From Amylostereum areolatum (Eukaryota; Basidiomycota; Agaricomycetes; Russulales; Stereaceae): DNA of 64,000 nt. The notes beneath the pieces are model-generated. The model was not told the DNA's origin. It saw only the letters and a program-made list of their open reading frames with translations, and did not search any database. The stretch covers positions 62,001-126,000 of the forward strand of contig SAXG01000045.1 of the NCBI GenBank assembly GCA_012932865.1, in the 5' to 3' direction. Shown one piece after another: positions 56,593-64,000 of this stretch (within the stretch, counting starts at the first letter, position 1; each line of letters starts with the position of its first letter). Position numbers and translations under genes: made by a program.

Positions 56593-56815
56593 GGTCGAGG
56601 GAAAGTTCCGTGGATATTGTAACTTGTTGGGTGGATCTTCGCGCGCAGGGGGGAGAATGAAGAGGAAACGCGCCGGCCAAAAAGGCGGTGCTGCTTCGTG
56701 CGCCCGCCGTTGTTATTGTATCGCATGGAGTAGGTGTATGTGTAGAGTACAAGTATGTTGCCGGTCATCTGTCCGACGTCAACGTCCAACCCGAATATCG
56801 GTACTGCCCTCCAAA

Positions 56816-59720
56816 TCAGTCCGCGTGTTCGTGCCCGTGCTCACCGCCCGCGTTTCGTCTCGCCTCCACCTCCCGGTTCAGGTCATCCGTACAGTCCTTG
56901 AAACCCTCCTGTCGATCCAAGTGTCCAATCCTTTCCACCGAGACGCGGTCCGCGAGACTCGACCTGCGCCGGTGCCCCTCCCGATAATGCAAGCCCTCCT
57001 CGTCAGCTAGTTCGACTGCGCTCGAATTCTTTTCTTGATTGAGAGGCTCGAACGACAAGTTGGCGAAAGGCTTGAGCTGAGCGACGCCCGTGCCGTTCGC
57101 GTTGCTGCCTGACCGAAGCCGCTGCAGGTCGGCGTAGGATCCATGTTGGCTTCTTGAACGGCCGCGGCCGGGGGTGAGCGTGCCGTCTGTGCGAATGATC
57201 CCGAGCACATTATCGTAATCGCCGGTGTCCTCGTCATCGGAGGCTTCGGGTGTGGGAGCACGACTAGGGTCGTGACTGTGCGTGCCACCCGCCCACGCGG
57301 AAGTGCCCCTAGTAGCGCTGCGACTCCATCCAAACAGACGTTCGTCCAACCATGTCTAAGAGTGTTCGTCAGGATACAAATATATTGAGCTCAGTAAGCA
57401 AAACCGACCATTGGGTGTACGAGCAGGTTGCCCTGGGCGTCTACTGCGCCAACGCTACTTTTTCGCCGCCACACGCCTTGTGTTCCGCTTGACGGGGGAA
57501 CGCTAGAAGACGGGACGAGAATACGCCACTTGAATTCCAATCAACTAGTCAGCAAGGACTTCAACTCTTGAGTAAGAATAAGCTTACTTGATCGAAGTCT
57601 TCGTAAAGCTTAGGTCCAAACTCGTTGATGACTTCCACAAGCTCGTTTGACAAATCCTGGCGCATCTGTTTCAGCTTCTCTAAATACCGTTGTTGTCCAG
57701 GTACAACAGCCACTATCAGCGGTCGAAGCGATCTGCAGGTAAAACGTCGGTCAATGAGCAGGCCGCCGCGAGGTGGTGAGAAGAACGACTAACTTGAGCA
57801 CGTCCATGCCGGCTTCGCCGAATTTAAGCGCCCCGTATCCAATGAACGGAAGCACCGACATGACTATGAAAGGGGTCCATATTCTCCAGCGCAAAGGCGC
57901 GTTGGCTTTGACGGCGATAACGGTGGCCAAGAACGCATAGAGGAGATACAGTACGGGAGCAATGCCCAGAGAGATGAGGACCTTCCAGGTTGCGATAACG
58001 TCACGCCCTTCCACTTTCACCACCGATGCGGCAAGGGCCTCTGGAGGGTCAACGCCGGTGAGCAACGCAACATCAGGCTAGTATACCTACTTACCTTTCG
58101 CCTTCTTTTTGGATAGTATTGATGCCGTCAGGAAGATAGGGCCCGTTAGAACAACGCCTGGAAGCGCCAAAGAGGCCCACACGGCAAGCAGCCCTATCCG
58201 ATAGAGCAACAGACCCAGGGTCTTCCAGCTGGCCTTTCGCGCGGTTGGGACCTTGGGAAACGTTAGGGGATAAAGTGTATTATAGGTGAGGAACGTACTT
58301 GATGGTCCCGTAGCCCGAGATCCCGCACGAGTCGATTGTACTTCAAAACTTTCGCCCGGAGCGCTTGCAGTCGAGGCTCGTCTTTGAAGTGTTGATAACC
58401 CTCAAGGAAGCGCTTGTTGAGCTCGACAACTTGGCCTAACGTCAGATGCTGCCCAGGTGACTGGTACAACCGCCGCGCTGCTTGCGTGACCTGCGCGTAT
58501 AATAAGCACATACTAACAATGGCTCAAAAGGAAGTGCAAACCATAAGCGTGTCATAATCCGGCGCGCGTATCGTTACAGTCTTGAGGCCGTCGTAGATGA
58601 GGTCCAGCAGTTTTCCGACGGCTTCCCGCTTCTGCGGACCGCCGAGCTTGAACATTTCGACAAGTTCCACGGGGACGTCCATTGCAGAACCAAACTCCAC
58701 GACAGCGCGAGATCGAAAACGATGGGGATGGAAATATGATAGACCGACTGGGACAATCTTGACCTTGACGGTCGGATCGTTCGCCATAGCGCCGAGTGCC
58801 ATAACAGAAACACCGGCCTTGAGTGGAAGCAGATCTGTACGGTCGTGACTTCCGCCTAAGTTTTCAGACAGGCGACGTCAACAATGTCACGAGGGTCGCC
58901 GAAATGATAAGTATACCTTCTGGGAAGATGCCTATACAACCTCCCTCTTTGAGCTCCTGATACACCTTTCGATACATCTCGCCCTGGTCAACATACGCAA
59001 GTTTCTTGTACTCCAGTCCATTTACACCTTGGGCTTTAAGCTCTTCCGTCTTTTCGCGAATACGGTTGGTGCCCTTCCCACTCTCACCACCAAACTCCTT
59101 CTTGACGCGGAGTTCAGTGTCTGAGATAACCTCAACGACCTCAGCGACGACAGAGTTGACCGACTTGGACAGCATGATCTGCATCCTCGGTTTGAAGTCG
59201 GAAAGGAATTTGGTGTCGATGCCGAGAACGAGACATGGGTCGTCCCGGGACAAGTAAACCCTTCCCGTACCAGGAGTAGCATTGTCGGCGGCACGGACGA
59301 CAGGGACTAAAGGGAGACCCGTAAGCAACACGAACGGTAGACCAAGGAGCAAGTCTACGCACTACTGGCCATCATTTTCGTGAAGAAGCCTACCACCTTA
59401 CGTTCCATGCTCTTGGCGGCGGTCAAAAAGTGGACCTTCCGCCGTGTTTCCTTGTACACTTGTAACGCGAGAAGAATCGGGTCGAGGAACTTGAATAGAA
59501 AATCAGTCACAAGGCCAGCACAGGAGCCAGTCCACGCAAATACCTGGTTGTGATGTGGTGCCCCAACGAAGATGACGGGGCCCTGGCGAGGGATGTGGAA
59601 CGCACCGCGAGGACGAATCTCGCGAAAGAATATGCTGGTCACAGATTTCCAGAAGAGAAGGGCGACATCGTAGGTGACTTCGTGAGCAAGAATAGCGTCG
59701 AGGGCGGTTTGTTCGGACAT
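56816..59720 (-). CDS. Glycerol-3-phosphate / DHAP O-acyltransferase (Gpt2/Sct1-like)
   Basis: Ten exons: 59720-59544, 59489-59363, 59306-58917, 58855-58542, 58490-58299, 58251-58095, 58040-57794, 57732-57588, 57528-57409, 57355-56816, exactly 802 residues. First step of glycerolipid synthesis in the ER membrane: acyl-CoA to sn-glycerol 3-phosphate. Motif I is made only by splicing: GAPHHNQ joins FLDP, giving H-x4-D. Further blocks are IPVVRAADN, IGIFPEG plus GSHDRTDLLPLKAG (motif III) and VKIVPVGLSYFH (motif IV). A hydrophobic pair after 500 residues (LLLYRIGLLAVWASLALPGV; VLISLGIAPVLYLLYAFLA, PFIVMSVLPFIGY) anchors it. The Ser-rich C-terminal tail is a likely phosphoregulatory region, as in yeast Sct1/Gpt2. 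Confidence 0.95.
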
Positions 59721-60074
59721 GGTGAGAAGTTGAGGGAGAATGAGCTAAGGAGGGGACATAGAGTGCGAGGAGCAAGTCGTGGGGAAGGTTGGGGGAAGTT
59801 CCGCCGGATCCGTCATACTTATGGGTCACGCCCGAGTCGAAGCAGCTTCCACCGAACGTCCTCGGTCGTTCTCGCCTTCGTCAACGACAGTCACGATACC
59901 GACGGCCTTGACCCATTGTGAAGTTCGAGGTTCGCCGAGGGCATGAAGGTACAGTAGAGGACAGGGTCGCCAGAGAAGGTACCGACCGAGCTTTCACGAA
60001 TTGTATGATCTATAATTGACCGTGGTTTCCCAGTTGCCATTCCATCCATCCATCCATCCATCCATTCGTCCAAC
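59721..60074. promoter_or_regulatory. Divergent promoter of acyltransferase and 5-phosphatase genes
   Basis: The 354 bases lie between starts at 59720 (-) and 60075 (+). A CATC tetranucleotide repeat (about 60042-60065) sits immediately before the plus-strand ATG, so it is probably transcribed in the 5' leader. Confidence 0.55.
60042..60065. repeat. (CATC)n microsatellite in a 5' leader
   Basis: Five to six tandem CATC units end about nine bases before the ATG of the 5-phosphatase gene. Variable length could alter leader spacing but not the protein. Confidence 0.85.
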
Positions 60075-61641
60075 ATGGCCGCGACAAATACTCCCGTTCT
60101 CGTCCAATTAGCCTCCTATAACACTGCGCTTCAAGGTCTTCAAGGTCTTCCTCAGGACCTCGTCGACTGGCTTTCCCCAACCTTTGAAGTTTCCAACTTC
60201 CTCGCACAAGAGCGGCGTGCCCCAGACATCGTCGTCGTCGGCTTTCAAGAACTTCTCCCCCTCCACCTCGGACGTGAGCCCTTCCGCAGAACGCTTCACG
60301 ATGCCGACTGAAGTCTGCCCCTGACACCGACAGTCGCTGGGCTTTCAAAGTCCGTGATCGAGAACCGCAATGAACTCATACTCTCTCAAATCGAGGCTCA
60401 TACCCCTAACAAGGAGCGCTACTCCCTTGTCGCCAAGATCGTCAATGTCGGCGTTGCCTTGCTTGTTTATGCGAAGGACGAAGGCTTTGCCTCTCGCGTG
60501 CGGGATGTCCAGACCCGGTGGACGGGTTCCGGCCCTGCCTACATGGGCAACAAGGGCGCTGTAGGCGTGCGCTTTTCGCGTGGAAGGTGACAATCACAGT
60601 CTGGGAGAGGTTTACACGTGTGTCACGTCGCTCTCCTGTGTTCAGAACGCACTCTCTAATTCGAAGTGGAACCAGTTTCGTGTGTGCCCATCTTACCGCG
60701 CACGAACCCAAGCTCGCGAGGCGGATCGCCGACTACCACCATATTGTCGGCTCTCTCCTCTTCGATTCGCTCCCTGGGACATCGTCTACAGGGCCGACTA
60801 CCATATACTCCACTTCCCACCTATTCTTCCTCGGTGATCTTAACTTCCGCGTTTCGCTCCCACCCACCCACCCGCTGGCCCAAGTTTCCAGCACCGCGAA
60901 TATCTCTTCTACCCTCTCGACGCAAGCGGGTCGCGATGAGTTGAAAGAATACGATCAACTCTTCATCGAACGCAATAAGGGCACCGTTTTCCACGGCCTC
61001 AGGGAAGGTGATTTCTGGACGTTTAAATGCACTTACAAGTACGACTTCGTCTTTTCCTTCACACTCTCCGATCTGACGGCCATATCTACAGATACCTTAT
61101 GGGAAGGGTGGATGACTATGAGTATGTCGCTCAAATTTGTTTGCTTGTTGACGGCGTCCTGACATTTTTGGCAGCCCGAAACGTGTTCCCTCATGGACGG
61201 ACAGAATTCTGTACACTACCCACACGGATTCCCCAGATACCCCGGACAAAAGCTCCATAACGAATGTGCTATACACCAGCATACCTTCATACAGTACTTC
61301 CGACCATGTACGCGCTTTACATCTTCCCCTCAGACTGATTTCTGACCCCGCTCCTTCAGAAACCCATTGTGTCTCTCCTTCTCGTACCCACCCAGTCCTC
61401 CTCCTCTGACAATGGGGCTATACCCGTTCTCCGCCTCCCTTCAACTTATCGCCCCACCCCCGATCCTCTAGCCGCAGTGAAACGTTATACGGGCCGTTCT
61501 CTTGACCGGATTGTCGGCATCGTGTGGTGGCTGTTATCAGTTCTCGGGGCTGGCAACGTCGCTATAGGCGTTGGCAATTTTCTTTTGGGTGTCGGGGCTT
61601 GGGTGTGGTGGCCTCGCAAGTCTCCCTCAACAGATGTTTGA
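60075..61641 (+). CDS. Inositol polyphosphate 5-phosphatase with hydrophobic tail, frame-broken
   Basis: Six exons: 60075-60273, 60334-60617, 60676-61038, 61092-61121, 61175-61307, 61360-61641. The endonuclease/exonuclease/phosphatase fold is clear: VQLASYNTALQG, VVVGFQELLPL, IENRNELI, GPAYMGNKGAVGVRF, TFVCAHLTAHEPKLARR, FFLGDLNFRV, YDQLFIERNKGTVFHGLREG, DDYDPKRVPSWTDRILY and TSDHKPIV. It removes the 5-phosphate of phosphoinositides or inositol phosphates. Near 60575-60582 the frame GAVGVRF passes to RVEGDNHSLGEVYT only if one T of a TTTT run is ignored, so the gene as written is interrupted. The C-terminus has a hydrophobic stretch (IVGIVWWLLSVLGAGNVAIG and on to VGAWVWW) and probably tail-anchors the enzyme to a membrane. 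Confidence 0.88.
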
Positions 61642-61909
61642 CGATGAACGACAGTCATCGAACCCTCCTCACTGATACACAAATCTACTTATGTACTTTG
61701 AGCCTCTACTGTCCTGTACAGTACATAATATCTTATCATTCCGTTATCTCGAACGTTCTCAGAAATGCCATACCATCCTCTGCGAGTCTACGTATCTGAA
61801 CACCCAAAGAGAATGGGTCCAGGCCACTAAATCTGGGTGTACGAAAACGTTGTCCGTTAAATAATCAAAACCCAGACCCACCACCCGCACTTCCCTAGGA
61901 TTTCACCAA

Positions 61910-64000
61910 TCATCTGTCGGCGTTGATGTTATCCTCCACTGAGACGCTTTTACTAACGCGTCGACCCCGCACGGGTTCATCTCCAACTTCATCAACCACG
62001 ATGGTCGGAAGCCCGTCCACCAAAGTCTCGTCACGTCCCCCGTGCCCTTCGCTGAGGCTCTGGTCCTGGCCCTCCGTATCGAGCATCTTGCGACCGCTGG
62101 CCAGACCGTCTGGAAGCCGCACAAACATGAGGAACACGAATGACAGGAATACCGCTCCGGCCACGACGATAAAGATGAGTTGTGGGATTGTCGCTACGGT
62201 CTTGATATATATCAGTCCAAACAACGACGGGCCGACGATCTGCGAGCTATACGACGCGATTAGCAGATGCATAGGTCAACAGTCTAGTAGAGATACATAC
62301 CCCAATGCTGATAGAACACTCAGCCCACCGAACAGCTTCCCCGACTCTGTACCTCCTTGGTGACGATACAATTCCAGTGCCAGACTCTGTATGGTTGGAG
62401 TGAACCCTGAGGAAAACCCTGCGAGTGTCGAGAGACCGATGAACGACCACGTGTTGGGTGCGATGGCCATCGCGCCGTACGCAATGACAAGTATCATGAG
62501 GGAAATACGTGCTATGGCGAGGTCAAGGGCGGGCACATGGGAGTTCGGGTGAGATTCTGACACCGGGGGGCGGGCGGGAGATGGTGAACGGCGCTCCGTG
62601 ATAAGAGGCTCTGAAGAGGAAGACACGGGAAGCTGGATTGGGGAAGTCTTCGGACGGAAGAATTTGAGGATGACTGCATTCCTGGATTAGACATAGGACT
62701 TTGATACCATGGTGGTAACATACGAGGCAGCAAGATGGCCAGGAAGGCAGCCCTAGTTACGCCGACGATACTAATGAAGTACCCGAGCTGGGGTAGTCAT
62801 CAGTAAAGTTTGCACTACGTTATTGTATCCTGAATTTGAATTTCTTACCATTTCTGAGGACCAGTCGTACCTCGCAGCCGCATATTGGAAGACATATGAG
62901 AACGAGCCCTTGGGGGAAACATAAAGGAATGGAGCGTGTTATTCAAAGGCAGAACTTACCAGGATCAACGTCTCCGGTCCAAATGCCGCTGCCAGCAAAG
63001 TCAGCGACCAATCCCTTTTCTCCAGTTTCGGTGTGAACGACGTTGGTCCGCGTATGACTTTGGGAGGCGTGAAGATATGGAGGGGACTCAAGAAAGAGAA
63101 AAGGCTTTTGAGGCGAGAAAGCAGGCCTCTCGAAGCACGCTGAGAAGCTTGTTCTTCTTGGTGCCTCCGACGAAAGGCCCGCATCTGTGTCGGAAGGAGA
63201 GATTCCGGGATGACAAGCCATGTCAGCAATGCGAATAGAAGATGGACGGCCGTTGCGATATAGAACACGGTAATGGCTTGCTCCGTCCAGTGTGTAACCA
63301 ACGATCCTGCGGTGGGCCCAATGGCCATGCCGATGAAGAGAAGGCCGAGGAAGAGAGAGAACACGCGTGACCTACGACATTGAGGATGAGGTTAGGAATG
63401 CCTACATTCATCGTATGCGAACACGCACCTGGAAGTAGAGTCGGTGCAGTCGGCGAGATAAGCATGGATAGCGGCCGAGGAAGTAACGCGCCCTAGACCA
63501 AAACTTGAGTTGTGAGCACAAGCCATCGGCACGGAACTTACCTCCTACGAAACCCTCTGCGATCGGTCCCCACAGGAGCGCCCAGAATCCGCCGGGAATC
63601 TGCTTGGGAAAGAGATAGACGAGAACGAAGGTTATGTCCGAGACCAGCAGACCCGCAAAGTTGATCCCGAGGATTTTCGTACGGCCGTGTCTGTCTGAGA
63701 GCTAATGGGGAAGTTATTTTTTAATTACCAAGACTGCCTCAAAAATGGTAGGGCCTACCGATCCCCAAACGCCAGTAGTCAGACAGCTGAGAACGCCGCT
63801 TGTGGTGCTCATTACTAGAGGCGGATAAGTCGCGTGTATTGTATACCAAATTGGAGAGTGACCCACATGCCATGATGGTGGCTACGGTTGCTTGCACTCT
63901 AGGATCCTTTGCGCAGGGAATCGGCTTGAAGGCTGTCCGTCAACCGCGTCAGATCTGGTTCGAGCATGGGGAGGCTGACCAAAAATACGGAGCGCCCATA
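61910..64000 (-). CDS. MFS transporter (drug:H+ antiporter/TetA-like), 5' end outside window
   Basis: The stop codon is at 61910 and the gene runs off the right edge. Several exons are visible. MFS motif A lies in GVWGSLSDRHGRTKILGI (G-x3-D-R-x-G-R). Hydrophobic segments include LLVSDITFVLVYLF, FWALLWGPIAEGFVGG, FSLFLGLLFIGMAIGP (motif C-like region), ITVFYIATAVHLLFALLTWLVIP, YFISIVGVTRAAFLAILLP, ISLMILVIAYGAMA, SFIGLSTLAGFSSG and FIVVAGAVFLSFVFLMFVRLP. A long cytosolic loop separates the two halves, and the C-terminal tail is acidic. Layout fits a 12-TM major facilitator of the TetA/hippocampus-abundant-transcript type, probably exporting small molecules by proton exchange; the substrate is unknown. 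Confidence 0.88.

Noticed and set aside
55919..56752. A 277-residue minus-strand open frame
   Set aside because: Arg/Gly-rich, no domain, overlaps a better-spliced plus-strand model; probably spurious.
1..64000. Biosynthetic cluster, mating-type locus, transposon or CRISPR
   Set aside because: No backbone enzyme cluster, homeodomain/pheromone-receptor genes, transposase, terminal repeats or spaced repeats were found; the Golgi-type multi-TM protein at 27.6 kb does not fit a Ste3 receptor.

Overview
The window looks like a piece of a basidiomycete, probably mushroom-forming (Agaricomycete), nuclear genome. Protein-coding genes are packed on both strands, are rich in short introns (mostly 47-105 nt, GT...AG), and encode eukaryotic and fungus-specific families: FKS1-type glucan synthase, Zn2Cys6 regulator, DHHC acyltransferase, cytosolic formate dehydrogenase and a mitochondrial bS21m. 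I recognise 24 genes. Exon models were built by hand by requiring consensus splice sites, phase continuity and a sensible protein; nearly all sum to an exact number of codons.

Layout. 0.6-3.9 kb: LIM-domain protein (-). 4.2-7.5 kb: Zn2Cys6 transcription factor (-). 8.1-10.4 kb: DHHC palmitoyltransferase (-). 10.8-13.4 kb: LRR-like/acidic-repeat protein (-). 13.8-19.6 kb: 1,3-beta-glucan synthase (+), divergent from the previous gene. 19.9-23.4 kb: FHIP/RAI16-like protein (+). 23.6-24.7 kb: DNAJC9-like J protein (-). 25.6-27.1 kb: formate dehydrogenase (+). 27.6-29.5 kb: UPF0658-like Golgi membrane protein (-). 29.8-31.4 kb: SET-domain protein (-), with an apparent frameshift. 31.8-32.9 kb: short-chain dehydrogenase (+). 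33.2-37.0 kb: large disordered SP/TP-rich protein with two RVxF motifs (-). 37.5-38.9 kb: CCCH zinc-finger protein (-). 39.4-41.1 kb: EMB8/YheT-type hydrolase (+). 41.4-42.4 kb: RWD protein (-), sharing a 134-bp promoter with bS21m (42.6-43.2 kb, +). 45.1-46.6 kb: CTK2/cyclin K-like cyclin (-). 49.4-51.1 kb: eIF2B alpha (-). 52.2-52.8 kb: unknown 205-residue protein (+). 53.6-55.5 kb: methionine aminopeptidase 1 (+). 56.0-56.6 kb: unknown 149-residue protein (+). 56.8-59.7 kb: glycerol-3-phosphate acyltransferase (-). 60.1-61.6 kb: inositol polyphosphate 5-phosphatase (+), also with an apparent frameshift. 61.9 kb to the edge: MFS transporter (-), 5' end missing.

There is no cluster acting as one pathway. 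Most genes are housekeeping: cell wall, translation (eIF2B alpha, bS21m, MetAP1, RWD/Gir2-like), lipid synthesis and signalling, chromatin and transcription. Two stretches (43.2-45.1 and 46.6-49.4 kb) hold no gene I can support. I saw no mobile element, CRISPR, rRNA or convincing tRNA. The points most worth checking are the altered echinocandin hot spots of the glucan synthase, the two single-base frame breaks, a GC-AG intron in formate dehydrogenase, microexons, a MetAP1 zinc-finger insertion and the double-RVxF nuclear-type protein.
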